Source of the DNA: G963666945 sp963666945 | Lineage (GTDB): Bacteria; Bacteroidota; Bacteroidia; Bacteroidales; Marinifilaceae | Reading direction: 5' to 3' | Assembly: GCA_963666945.2 (NCBI GenBank) | Contig: CAXXRT010000055.1 | Span: forward strand, 62,001 to 126,000 | Length of the DNA: 64,000 nucleotides | Shown here: in pieces, positions 39,470 to 48,315 of the stretch | How positions within the stretch are numbered: the stretch's first letter is position 1 | Layout: each line of letters starts with the position of its first letter | The notes under the pieces: generated by a model | The model's input: only the letters and a program-made list of their open reading frames with translations | The model's database searches: none | Told to the model about the DNA's origin: nothing | Program-made: the position numbers and the translations under genes

Positions 39470-39958
39470 ATGAAATTTTCGATTATATATCATAGTGAAT
39501 CCGGTAATACAGAGAAAGTTGCAAATATAATAGCGGAAGGAGTAAGGAATGCAGGTGATGTGGAAGTAAAATGTATGAATATTAATGATATAGATACTGA
39601 ATTTGCAAAGCAATCTTCTGCATTATTATTTGGTACGCCTACTTATTTGGCTACTTTTTCATGGCAGATGAAGAAATTTATTGATACTGAGCTTAAGGCA
39701 TTGGATATAGAAGGTAAACTTTGTGGGGTTTTTGCTACAGCGAATTTTTTTGGAGGTGGAGCTGATATTGCCGAATTATCTTTAATTGGCCAGCTTCTTG
39801 TGAGAGGAGTATTAGCATATTCTGTTGGAGCATCGAAGGGACAGCCTTATACCCATATTGGAGCTGTTACACGTAAAGATGGGGATGAATTTGAGAAGGA
39901 AAGAGCTATGTTGTATGGACAGAGATTTGCAGAAAAAGCTTTAGAACTTTTTGGGTAA
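39470..39958 (+). CDS. Flavodoxin-family protein
   Basis: 162 residues. The FMN phosphate loop is HSESGNTEKVANIIAEG near residue 7, LFGTPTYLATFSWQMKKFID near 52 supplies the flavin contact, and GVFATANFFGGGADIAE near 85 follows. It looks like a WrbA/flavodoxin-type electron carrier or quinone reductase; partners are unknown. It lies 25 bases after gpsA on the same strand. Confidence 0.85.
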   Translation: MKFSIIYHSESGNTEKVANIIAEGVRNAGDVEVKCMNINDIDTEFAKQSSALLFGTPTYLATFSWQMKKFIDTELKALDIEGKLCGVFATANFFGGGADIAELSLIGQLLVRGVLAYSVGASKGQPYTHIGAVTRKDGDEFEKERAMLYGQRFAEKALELFG

Positions 39959-40036
39959 TTAAGGTTATATATCCTATATTGTAAAGACAGGATAAAAATA
40001 TACCAAAGACTAATTAATAAATTTAACAGTGTAACA

Positions 40037-40831
40037 ATGAGGCAATATCTTGATTTATTGGAAAGAATCCTTGAAGAAGGTAATTGTAAAAGTGACAGAA
40101 CCGGAACTGGTACTCTGAGTGTTTTTGGACACCAAATGAGGTTCGATTTACAAAAAGGCTTTCCTTTATTAACAACGAAAAAGCTTCATTTAAAATCTAT
40201 TATATACGAGCTGTTGTGGTTTCTTAAGGGTGATACTAATGTTCTGTATCTTCAGGAAAATGGAGTTAGGATATGGAATGAATGGGCTGATGAAGATGGC
40301 GATTTGGGTCATGTTTATGGATACCAGTGGAGATCGTGGCCAAGGCCTGATGGGACTCATCTTGATCAGATAAGCGAGGTTATTGAGCAGATTAAAACAA
40401 ACCCCGATTCCCGACGACTAATAGTTAGTGCATGGAATGCTGGTGATATTGAGAATATGGCATTGGCACCATGTCATGCAATGTTTCAGTTTTACGTTGC
40501 AGATGGAAAGCTTTCATGTCAGTTGTATCAGCGAAGTGCTGATTCTTTTCTGGGGGTGCCATTTAATATTGCTTCTTATGCATTATTAACAATGATGGTT
40601 GCTCAGGTTTGTGACCTGGAGCCTGGAGATTTTGTACATACTTTTGGGGATGCTCATATATATCTAAATCATATAGAACAGGTTAAATTGCAGCTAGGCA
40701 GAGAGCCTATGAATTTACCTCAAATGAAGATTAATCCGAGTGTGAAAAGTATATTTGATTTTAAATATGAGGATTTTCAACTTGTAAATTACAAGGCTCA
40801 TCCGCATATAAAAGGAGAAATTTCAGTTTAA
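40037..40831 (+). CDS. thyA: Thymidylate synthase
   Basis: 264 residues, the E. coli length. It begins [20 protein letters not shown] and carries [18 protein letters not shown], the dUMP-binding Arg cluster, the active-site Cys in [13 protein letters not shown] near 146 and the [20 protein letters not shown] motif near 165. It methylates dUMP using methylene-tetrahydrofolate, producing the dihydrofolate that the adjacent folA enzyme reduces. Confidence 0.98.
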   Translation: MRQYLDLLERILEEGNCKSDRTGTGTLSVFGHQMRFDLQKGFPLLTTKKLHLKSIIYELLWFLKGDTNVLYLQENGVRIWNEWADEDGDLGHVYGYQWRSWPRPDGTHLDQISEVIEQIKTNPDSRRLIVSAWNAGDIENMALAPCHAMFQFYVADGKLSCQLYQRSADSFLGVPFNIASYALLTMMVAQVCDLEPGDFVHTFGDAHIYLNHIEQVKLQLGREPMNLPQMKINPSVKSIFDFKYEDFQLVNYKAHPHIKGEISV

Positions 40832-40846
40832 TAAAAATACAATATC

Positions 40847-41326
40847 GTGACAATTTCTATTATAGTAGCTGCAGCTGAAAATAATGTTATAGGAAAGGAT
40901 AATGATATGCCATGGAGACTTTCTGCAGACCTAAAGAGGTTTAAGAAGCTAACAATGGGACATCATATAATTATGGGAAGAAAGACTTTTGAGTCAATTG
41001 GAAAGCCATTGCCGGGAAGAACTTCCGTTATAATTACTAGGAATAAAGATTATAGACAGGACGATTGTATTGTAGCACATTCCCTTGAAGAGGCTTTTAA
41101 AATGGTTGAAGACGAGGAAGTATTTATTATAGGAGGGGGAGAAATATATAATATGGCCTTTGATATTGCGGATAAACTTTATCTTACCAGAGTTCATGCA
41201 ACTCTAGAAGGCGATACTTGTATTCCTGAAATAAATAATAATTGGGAAGAGGTTGAGTGTGAAAAGTTTCAGAAGGACGAAAAGAATCAATACGATTATT
41301 CTTTTATTGATTATATAAAGAGATAG
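40847..41326 (+). CDS. folA: Dihydrofolate reductase, GTG start
   Basis: 159 residues from a GTG at 40847, 15 bases after the thyA stop. No in-frame ATG is available before the conserved start TISIIVAAAENNVIGKDNDM. DHFR motifs are PWRLSADLKRFKKLTMGHH, IMGRKTFESIGKPLPGR and IGGGEIYNMA. It regenerates tetrahydrofolate with NADPH. It shares a transcript with thyA; folD lies further along. Confidence 0.96.
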   Translation: MTISIIVAAAENNVIGKDNDMPWRLSADLKRFKKLTMGHHIIMGRKTFESIGKPLPGRTSVIITRNKDYRQDDCIVAHSLEEAFKMVEDEEVFIIGGGEIYNMAFDIADKLYLTRVHATLEGDTCIPEINNNWEEVECEKFQKDEKNQYDYSFIDYIKR

Positions 41327-41357
41327 TTTTTAGTGAATAATAAATAGGAGGTTTGAA

Positions 41358-42398
41358 ATGAGAATTGTTTTGTTTTGTGAACAAAAGTATACCATAAGTA
41401 TGGTTAAACCTATACATGACGAAGCCATTAAGGATAAGAATAATAAAGTGCTTTGGTATATACACAAGAAGAATATTTCTGATTTTGAGTTTGGAGATGA
41501 AGTCTCATGGACAAACGATATACAAGAAATATATAACTTTTCTCCTGAGGCCATTTTTGTTCCTTGTAATGTTGTCCCTTATGATCTTCCAGGAGTAAAA
41601 GTGAATATTTCCCATGGCTACGAGTGTGGTGAAAAGAGGTATTTTAGAATTAGAGATTATTTCGATTTATATCTTACTCAGGGCCCATATTTTACTGAGA
41701 ATTATCAGAAATTAGCAGACAAACATAAGGACTTTGAAGTTATAGAGACTGGTTGGTCGCGTAGGGATGGTATTCTAAAGTCGTTAAATGCCTACGATGA
41801 TTATAAGCAGGAGCTTCTAACAACTTATGGAAAAAGTAAGATGGTTTTATATGCACCAACTTTCCCGCCATCATTAACTTCTTTACCTTATATGCAAGAT
41901 GCACTGCAGACATTAGTGAAGGAAAGGAATGAAGTTTTGTTGTTGTTTAAATTTCATCCACTAACGCCTCATGAACTTAAAGAGGAGTATAAGGCTATTG
42001 CTGGAAAGAATGACAGCATATTATGGATGTCCGATGGTGATATTAATAAATTTCTAATCATGTCCGATATGATGATTAGCGATTCTTCTTCTGTTGTAAA
42101 TGAATTTCTTCTTTTGGATAAACCTGTTATTACAATTAAGAATAAATCTGATAATAAATTTTGGTATAATATTGAGAATCCTGATGAATTGGTTGAGGCT
42201 TATGATATGGTTTTATCCAGTGATGAATATAAATCTAAGCGTAAATGGATAATTGATAATTTTGATCCATATTTTGATGGAAATTCAAGTGCCAGAATGT
42301 TAAAAGCTGTAGAAGATTACATTAAGAAACATGGTGTTCCACTGAAGCGCAAAATGGGATTTTTTAGGAAAAGAAAATCTTTGAAGGGATTTAAATAA
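41358..42398 (+). CDS. TagB/TagF-like (CDP-glycerol glycerophosphotransferase-type) transferase
   Basis: 346 residues. Family marks are ISHGYECGEKRYFRIRDYFD near 88, TGWSRRDG near 130, LYAPTFPPS near 160 and the C-terminal donor-binding site SDSSSVVNEFLLLDKPVI near 236-254. Relatives transfer glycerol-phosphate or ribitol-phosphate from a CDP donor to a lipid-linked acceptor. No CDP-glycerol synthase (TagD) stands alone here; the TagD-like domain nearby is fused to PEP mutase. I infer a CMP-phosphonate donor. The next gene starts one base after the stop. Confidence 0.75.
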   Translation: MRIVLFCEQKYTISMVKPIHDEAIKDKNNKVLWYIHKKNISDFEFGDEVSWTNDIQEIYNFSPEAIFVPCNVVPYDLPGVKVNISHGYECGEKRYFRIRDYFDLYLTQGPYFTENYQKLADKHKDFEVIETGWSRRDGILKSLNAYDDYKQELLTTYGKSKMVLYAPTFPPSLTSLPYMQDALQTLVKERNEVLLLFKFHPLTPHELKEEYKAIAGKNDSILWMSDGDINKFLIMSDMMISDSSSVVNEFLLLDKPVITIKNKSDNKFWYNIENPDELVEAYDMVLSSDEYKSKRKWIIDNFDPYFDGNSSARMLKAVEDYIKKHGVPLKRKMGFFRKRKSLKGFK

Positions 42399-42399
42399 T

Positions 42400-43182
42400 A
42401 TGTATTACAAAATAAATAGTAGATATTCTGGTTTAAAAGAAACGATACTTTCTATTCCTGAGTTGTTTGAAAAAAGCAGCGAGGTGATCATGAATAATCG
42501 TAATACAATAAAAGTAATAGAAACTAGAGGATTGCGATTGAATGTAAAGTCGTTTAAAGTTCCTAATATAATTAATCGTATTGCATATAAATATGTTAGA
42601 CCTTCAAAAGCAAGGAGATCTTTTGAATATGCACTGAAGTTGTTAAGTAATGGTATAAATACCCCGGAGCCAATAGCTTTTATAGAGTATTCAAATTTTT
42701 TGGGGTTGACTAATAGTTATTATATATCAATTCAGGAGGATTGTGATTACACTTTTAGGGATATCATTGGAAAAAATATTGAAGAGATAAAGGAATTATT
42801 AATTGATTTTACAAAATTCACATATTATATTCATTCTAAAGGAGTATATTTTATTGATCATTCTCCAGGAAATACTCTTATTAAAAAACTTGATAAAGGA
42901 TTTCGATTTAGTCTTGTAGATTTGAACAGGACAAAGTTTTTTAATAAAGCATTGGATTTAGATTTGGGGATAAAAAATTTTTATAGACTAGGATCTACGC
43001 CAGAGATGGTTGAGATTATGGCAGAGGAATATGCAAGACTTTGTGAAGCTGATGTGGAAAGGGTGTGTAGTAAAATGATGCAAATGACAATGGAGCATAA
43101 TTCTAAAGTATTAAAAAAGAAGCAGCGAAGGGCTAGTCTGAATAAAAAAGTATTTATTAAAAAAAATGGGACTAACCAATAA
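42400..43182 (+). CDS. Kdo-kinase/InaA-like lipopolysaccharide kinase
   Basis: 260 residues of the protein-kinase-like WaaP/KdkA/InaA group. The catalytic loop is HSKGVYFIDHSPGN near 146 and the metal site VDLNRTKF near 170. Such enzymes phosphorylate sugars of the lipopolysaccharide inner core from ATP in the cytoplasm. It is translationally coupled to the TagB/TagF-like gene. The Lys-rich C-terminus overlaps the terminator of the opposite operon. Confidence 0.72.
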   Translation: MYYKINSRYSGLKETILSIPELFEKSSEVIMNNRNTIKVIETRGLRLNVKSFKVPNIINRIAYKYVRPSKARRSFEYALKLLSNGINTPEPIAFIEYSNFLGLTNSYYISIQEDCDYTFRDIIGKNIEEIKELLIDFTKFTYYIHSKGVYFIDHSPGNTLIKKLDKGFRFSLVDLNRTKFFNKALDLDLGIKNFYRLGSTPEMVEIMAEEYARLCEADVERVCSKMMQMTMEHNSKVLKKKQRRASLNKKVFIKKNGTNQ

Positions 43183-43203
43183 GTGTCATTTTTGGATAGT
43201 CCC
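43160..43203 (-). terminator. Terminator of the leftward phosphonate operon
   Basis: GGGACTA and TAGTCCC (43168-43203) form a stem continued by CCAA/TTGG. For leftward transcripts it is followed by a run of U (the A-run at 43160-43166). It overlaps the last codons of the kinase-like gene. Confidence 0.7.
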
Positions 43204-43265
43204 AATTCGTAAGAATTTTTGCCCTACTGTCAGATGATGTACTGACTTTTTCAATTAATATTTTA

Positions 43266-44372
43266 TCAGTATGTACTGTTGAGTAAGTTAACAATATCAA
43301 TAATTTCAAGCTTAACAGGATTATTGCCCATTCTTTCAATATTGCACTGTTTTGCAATATATTCAATTTCTGTTTTATTAACCCCCAGTTCTCTTAGAAA
43401 TGTTTCCATTCGTAAACTTTTCCATAATTTTTGAATTTTGCTGGCGGCCTCTTTTAAATCTGATGAACCAGTTATAGCCCATATCTTCTCAATGTTCTCT
43501 TTAACCTTGGTATTTGTTGATTTGATATAATTAATTTTCATCACTTCAGACAATGTTAATGCAACTGCATGTCCGTGTGGTATATTATATTTGGAGGTTA
43601 ATTCATAAGAAATAGCGTGAGGGGCTGTTGTCTTTGATATATTAATGGCTTTCCCAGCCCAATAAGCACCTTCGCTTACATTGTCTTTAGCTTTTTTACT
43701 CCCAGAAATAACTGCATCATAAAGATTTTCCCAAATTAACTTAATGGCTTTTTCTGCATATTGTTTTGATATATCCGTTCCTCCAACTGCCCACATTGAT
43801 TCAATAGCCTGACAAAGAGAATCGGCACCAGCGCATGCAGCTATGTATTCTGAAGAACTGTATGTTAGTTCTGGAGCAACTATTGCATAATCAGGAAGGA
43901 TAAAATCATTAGCAAGAGAATACTTCTTTCCTTCTATATATACAACTGCAAAATGTGTTGCTTCACTACCTGTCCCTGCTGTGGTAGGGATAGCGATAAG
44001 AGTATTCCCCTTTGTATCTATTTTATTTGTCTTTATTATTTCAATAATATCACCATGCTGTTGACTTAGGATACCAATTAGCTTTCCCATATCAAGTACA
44101 CTTCCTCCTCCAATTGCAATAATTAAGTCGTATTTTCCGTGCTTGTAAATATCAATTCCCCTGTTAACATCCTCTATTTTCGGATTTTCTTCAAAATCAT
44201 AGAATCTGTAATATTCAGTATTTTTTAAGATCAATTCAATTAAATCTTTAGCACCTGATTTTTCATAGGATTTTTTCCCTGTTACCAAAAATACTTTTTG
44301 AGGAGAATGACTATTTAATATTTCAGATAGTTTATTTATGCTATTTTTCCCTATATATGCTATTTGCTTCAT
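43266..44372 (-). CDS. Phosphonoacetaldehyde reductase (iron-type alcohol dehydrogenase)
   Basis: 368 residues of the iron alcohol dehydrogenase family. The NAD-binding loop is IAIGGGSVLDMGKL near 91 and TAGTGSEATHFAV is near 131. The metal site is unusual: where the family has DxxxH, this has DSLCQAIES, with Gln for His. The downstream motif HAISYELTSKYNIPHGH keeps the two His 14 apart, while the intervening His is Tyr. Next to pepM and ppd it is best read as reducing phosphonoacetaldehyde to 2-hydroxyethylphosphonate. No AEP transaminase is present. It is the last gene of the operon. Confidence 0.75.
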   Translation of the reverse strand: MKQIAYIGKNSINKLSEILNSHSPQKVFLVTGKKSYEKSGAKDLIELILKNTEYYRFYDFEENPKIEDVNRGIDIYKHGKYDLIIAIGGGSVLDMGKLIGILSQQHGDIIEIIKTNKIDTKGNTLIAIPTTAGTGSEATHFAVVYIEGKKYSLANDFILPDYAIVAPELTYSSSEYIAACAGADSLCQAIESMWAVGGTDISKQYAEKAIKLIWENLYDAVISGSKKAKDNVSEGAYWAGKAINISKTTAPHAISYELTSKYNIPHGHAVALTLSEVMKINYIKSTNTKVKENIEKIWAITGSSDLKEAASKIQKLWKSLRMETFLRELGVNKTEIEYIAKQCNIERMGNNPVKLEIIDIVNLLNSTY

Positions 44373-44391
44373 TATTACTGATAATATCTTG

Positions 44392-45522
44392 TTATAAATC
44401 TTTTAGAAAATTCATAAGTTCTTTTTTATTATCTATTGGTGTGGATGTTGGTCGTCCAAGATCTTTTCTTGCACCTTTTTTAACTCTGATTTCAAGTAAT
44501 GTTGGGCCGTCAGTATCTAAAAAGGAATTCCAAATATTTTTAATTTCATCAGTATTGGTGGCACAGTAGGCATTTTTATAACCAAATCCTTTAGCTATTT
44601 CACAGATATTGATGTTGAAACCTACTGTAGGTTGTCCTCCAACTGAGTCGTGAGCACCGTTATTAAATATTATATGTTTATAATTTTTTAATCCGGAGTT
44701 TCCGATTATACCCATTGAACCAGCATGCATTATTGTTGCACCATCTCCATCAAAGCAAAATACTTTTTTATCTTTATTTTGCATGGCTATGCCTAGAGCA
44801 ATTTGGTTTGCATGCCCCATGGATCCTACTGTTAAGAAGTCTTTGGCATGATCCTCATTTCTTTTTTCTCTTATTTCAAATAATTCTCTGGAAATCATGC
44901 CGGTAGTGGATACAATAGGATTACTGTTACCAATTTTATTTAGTACAAATTCTATTGCATCTTCTCTTGATAAGTCATAATTGTCTTTTGACTTATTTAC
45001 TAAATTATAACTATCAAAAGTATCTTTTCTAATTAAGAAAACCGCTGGTTCTGAATTTTTGTTACTTAATTCTAAAGCCTTGTTTATTTGAGATATTGCC
45101 TCCTCAGTTGCTTGGGATAAAATTTCGCAAGGAATTTCCATTGCATCGAATAGGGCTTTAGATACTTTTCCTTGTTTTACATGCTGTGGTTCGTCTTTTA
45201 CACCCGGTTCTCCTCTTAAGCCAACAAGTAATATCATTGGTATACTGTAAACCTCTTTGTCTGCTAAAGAAAGCAAGGGGTTTGTGGCATTACCAATACC
45301 AGAGTTTTGCATATAAACCAGTGGTGTTTTACCACTGGCTAAATGATAACCTGTTGCGATGCCAATACTCGCTCCTTCATTCGAAGCTATTATATGATTG
45401 TCTCCGGGATAATTGTCGGTGATATATGCACATAAAGATTTTAATAAAGAGTCAGGTACTCCAGTGAAAAAATCTATGTTTTTATTTTTTAAGTTAGCGA
45501 AAAAATCCTCTAGTTGAATCAT
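44392..45522 (-). CDS. aepY: Phosphonopyruvate decarboxylase
   Basis: 376 residues, thiamine-diphosphate dependent. It starts MIQLEDFFANLKNKNIDFF and keeps the conserved FTGVPDSLLKSLC near 19, an ASNEGASIGIATGYHLASG near 45 with the catalytic Glu, and the ThDP/metal site CFDGDGATIMHAGSMG near 255 with FNNGAHDSVGGQPTVG near 285. It decarboxylates phosphonopyruvate to phosphonoacetaldehyde, making the unfavourable PEP mutase step go forward. It lies seven bases after the pepM stop and 19 before the reductase. Confidence 0.95.
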   Translation of the reverse strand: MIQLEDFFANLKNKNIDFFTGVPDSLLKSLCAYITDNYPGDNHIIASNEGASIGIATGYHLASGKTPLVYMQNSGIGNATNPLLSLADKEVYSIPMILLVGLRGEPGVKDEPQHVKQGKVSKALFDAMEIPCEILSQATEEAISQINKALELSNKNSEPAVFLIRKDTFDSYNLVNKSKDNYDLSREDAIEFVLNKIGNSNPIVSTTGMISRELFEIREKRNEDHAKDFLTVGSMGHANQIALGIAMQNKDKKVFCFDGDGATIMHAGSMGIIGNSGLKNYKHIIFNNGAHDSVGGQPTVGFNINICEIAKGFGYKNAYCATNTDEIKNIWNSFLDTDGPTLLEIRVKKGARKDLGRPTSTPIDNKKELMNFLKDL

Positions 45523-45529
45523 CTTATTT

Positions 45530-46834
45530 TTATTTTGTTCCTGGTATTAGATTTAGTATTTCTTTAATAGACATGCATTTATCGTTTGCTTCATACGATC
45601 TGTCATTAATTAAAATAGATTTTGCAACATCCACCATTGCCGGATACGCGCTTCTAAGCATGTGATTTGCATAAATAACAACGTTTGCTCCTGCTTCTGC
45701 TAATTCTGCATCAGTAATTTGGTTATAACTCGTAGGAACAACCACAAGAGGGACTCTGTTCTCAAATTTATTATATTCTTCACAGAAAGATAAAATTTCA
45801 TCAGGAGTTTTTGCTTTTGAGTGGATCATTATTCCATCTGCTCCTGCCTCTATATATGCTTTAGCTCTTTCAATGGCATCATTAACACCTTTACCTGAAA
45901 TAAAGCTTTCAATACGAGCAATTATCATGAAGTCATCAGTTACCTGAGCGTTTTTCCCTGATATTATTTTTTCACAAAAATGTTCTATACTATCTTGTGT
46001 TTGCTTTACATCAGTTCCAAAAAGTGAGTTTTTCTTTAACCCTACTTTGTCTTCAATAATGACTGCAGAAATACCATGTCTTTCAAGTGTTCTGACAGTG
46101 AAAACAAAATGTTCAATTTTTCCACCTGTATCACCATCATAGATGATAGGTTTAGTAGTACATTCAAGTATATCGTTTAATTCGTGTAATCTTGTGGTAA
46201 TGTCAACCGCTTCGATATCTGGCTTCCCTTTTGATGTTGAGTCAGTTAGACTGCTTGACCACATGCCATCAAATTCTTTTTTTACACCATTAATTTCTAC
46301 GTTAATATTTTCGCAGATTAATCCTGTTAATCCGTTATGTGCTTCTATTATTCTAACTATAGGCTTAGCACTGATAAGTCTTCTCAGTCTTTTAAGTCGG
46401 ATATCAGGTGTGGTTCCGATTTCTTTAAGTGCATTATTTAGTTTTGTAGAAGAAATTCCTTTTGTGTAGGGTACATCAATAAGTTTTCCTCCCCATTTAT
46501 TTAGTGTATCAATGACAGCTTGTCGGGTATTTTTCTGAACTCCTTCTTTCCAATCATCTCCATGAACCACATAGTCTGGTTTTATTTTTTCCAAATTGGG
46601 AGTATAGTCTAAAGTGTCTTGCGGAATAACTTCTTTAACTCCTTTTATATTTTCTATAACAATCTTTCTTTGCTCATATTCCATATATGGTAAGCGTTTA
46701 TAACTTGCTATTGCTTTGTCTGTCAATAAACCAACTGTTACTTCACCGAATTTGGCAGCTTCTTTTAGAATATTTAAATGACCAGGGTGCACTATATCTG
46801 CACTCATGCCTACATATACTATTTTCTTTTCCAT
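45530..46834 (-). CDS. aepX: Cytidylyltransferase-phosphoenolpyruvate mutase fusion
   Basis: 434 residues with two catalytic domains. Residues 1-140 are a TagD/GCT-like cytidylyltransferase: [14 protein letters not shown] near 9 (HxGH), [12 protein letters not shown] near 92 and the terminal [11 protein letters not shown] near 125 (ISSTxx). From about 150 to 434 is PEP mutase (isocitrate lyase superfamily), with [12 protein letters not shown] near 236 and the diagnostic [10 protein letters not shown] near 264. The second domain makes phosphonopyruvate; the first probably makes a CMP ester of a downstream phosphonate. It follows the TagB/TagF-like gene by 59 bases and leads into ppd. Confidence 0.94.
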   Translation of the reverse strand: MEKKIVYVGMSADIVHPGHLNILKEAAKFGEVTVGLLTDKAIASYKRLPYMEYEQRKIVIENIKGVKEVIPQDTLDYTPNLEKIKPDYVVHGDDWKEGVQKNTRQAVIDTLNKWGGKLIDVPYTKGISSTKLNNALKEIGTTPDIRLKRLRRLISAKPIVRIIEAHNGLTGLICENINVEINGVKKEFDGMWSSSLTDSTSKGKPDIEAVDITTRLHELNDILECTTKPIIYDGDTGGKIEHFVFTVRTLERHGISAVIIEDKVGLKKNSLFGTDVKQTQDSIEHFCEKIISGKNAQVTDDFMIIARIESFISGKGVNDAIERAKAYIEAGADGIMIHSKAKTPDEILSFCEEYNKFENRVPLVVVPTSYNQITDAELAEAGANVVIYANHMLRSAYPAMVDVAKSILINDRSYEANDKCMSIKEILNLIPGTK

Positions 46835-46893
46835 TATGTATCTATTTTAATGCCTTTTTGTTCTAAATGTTAGTAATTGTAAATATAGTTATA

Positions 46894-47964
46894 TTACCTT
46901 TTATCAATCAGGTAATCAATTATTCTTTTTGATGCTTTATTGTCAAGATCTCCGACTACAAGGTTAACTAGTTCGTTTCTTATCTTTTCTTTTTTTACAG
47001 GATTGCAAAGATTTTCTTTTGTGTATTTAATCATTTCTTTATAATTGAAAGCGTTGTCTCCAACCTCCCAAAGGTGAAAATTATCAACATCAAGTCTTGA
47101 TTTTAATTTGTATTTTAAAACCTTATAATACCATCTGGTATATACAAATCTATTTATAATAACAGGTTTGTTTAATGCAGCAAATTCATAGATAGCTCCA
47201 GAAAGATCTGAAATTAAAATATCAGCAGTATGCATAAATGGAGCAAGTGATGTTTCGTTGAAATTTGCAAAATATACATTGCTATATTTATTCCATTTTT
47301 TTATTTTATCCAATTCTTGTTTGTATTTATCTCTTATATAAATAAAAAAATGAGGCTTTACTATTATGTTAAAATCTTTCATTTCCTCAGGGAAATTATC
47401 GTGTATCTTTAATATGGAAGAAGGATAAAAAGTGGGAGCATATAATATAGTTTTTTTGTTAGGATCCAGTTTGAATTTCTTTAGATATTCTATTTTTTGA
47501 ATGTTTTCTATTTTAGTTACCTGATCCAGTTTTGTGTAACCAACTGTTACCATATTATTTAAATAGTGAGGATAAATTTTGCCGATATTATTTTTTATAA
47601 ATGTACTTTCGACAAATCTAATATCAAAATTGGTTAGAGATTCTTTCAGATATACTTTTTTACCACCCCAACATCCGTGGAATACAGATACTGTGCGTTG
47701 GTAATTAATGTTTAGATTTTGAAAAGAATTACCAAAAAAGAGATATATGCATTCTAGAGAAGAGTCAGAATAGGATAAGAAATTATATCCCTTATCTTTA
47801 CAATAAATTATCTTAGTGTTGTATTGATCGACAGAATCTCTGGATTTGTTTTCAGGAATAACTATTGAGTATGATATATCTCTGTTTTTTAATTCCTCAA
47901 TTATTGGTTCAAAATGAGGTAAATAGTAATAGTTTTCCAAGTAAAATAATGCAAAATATGTCAT
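46894..47964 (-). CDS. TagB/TagF-like transferase, first gene of the phosphonate operon
   Basis: 356 residues. The CDP-glycerol glycerophosphotransferase-type pattern is clear: SVFHGCWGGKKVYLKES near 92, VGYTKLDQV near 138, ILYAPTFYPSS near 165, then ILISDLSGAIYEFAALNKPV near 248. The N-terminus has no signal peptide, so it acts at the cytoplasmic face of the membrane. Because it shares a transcript with pepM, ppd and the reductase, the likely donor is a CMP-activated phosphonate. It is only distantly similar in sequence to the transferase at 41.4 kb. Confidence 0.75.
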   Translation of the reverse strand: MTYFALFYLENYYYLPHFEPIIEELKNRDISYSIVIPENKSRDSVDQYNTKIIYCKDKGYNFLSYSDSSLECIYLFFGNSFQNLNINYQRTVSVFHGCWGGKKVYLKESLTNFDIRFVESTFIKNNIGKIYPHYLNNMVTVGYTKLDQVTKIENIQKIEYLKKFKLDPNKKTILYAPTFYPSSILKIHDNFPEEMKDFNIIVKPHFFIYIRDKYKQELDKIKKWNKYSNVYFANFNETSLAPFMHTADILISDLSGAIYEFAALNKPVIINRFVYTRWYYKVLKYKLKSRLDVDNFHLWEVGDNAFNYKEMIKYTKENLCNPVKKEKIRNELVNLVVGDLDNKASKRIIDYLIDKR

Positions 47965-48315
47965 TTCTCCTTTATTTGTTTGTCATGCGTGATGAATTGT
48001 GTGCAAATTTATTAAAAAAAAATTAGAATGACTTTATAAAACAAAAGATGGGCTCGATAAATACTCAAATTATTGATGTTTTATATGGATAGTGTTTTTA
48101 TTTTGTTATACCTATTATCTATTTTAAAATTTGTTAGTATTTATTGTGCTTAATGGGTAGTGTTAAAGTATCCTAAAGTTTGAAATTTAATGTTATACTT
48201 TTTGATGGTTTTAATTACTTTCGGCGTTTCGTTTTTAAAGAGACAAGATAGATTGGAAATTATCCATTTTCTATTTGAATTATTTTAAGGGAAATTTTAT
48301 AATGTTGACTAAGTT
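47965..48315. other. Divergent intergenic region
   Basis: This AT-rich gap separates the leftward phosphonate operon from the rightward GT9 gene and should hold both promoters. Apart from the -7 box at 48004 I see no repeat, RNA or open frame of note. Confidence 0.5.
48004..48011 (-). promoter_or_regulatory. Putative -7 box of the phosphonate operon
   Basis: TAAATTTG on the minus strand fits TAnnTTTG, about 40 bases before the first start codon. No -33 TTTG lies at standard spacing. Confidence 0.4.

Noticed and set aside
41358..47964. Teichoic acid (CDP-glycerol) synthesis from the TagB/TagF-like genes.
   Set aside because: The organism is Gram-negative in character, no stand-alone TagD or other tag genes are present, and the TagD-like domain is fused to PEP mutase.
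48004..48300. Possible mobile element or repeat array in the divergent gap.
   Set aside because: Only AT-rich sequence with short chance repeats; no terminal inverted repeats or transposase.
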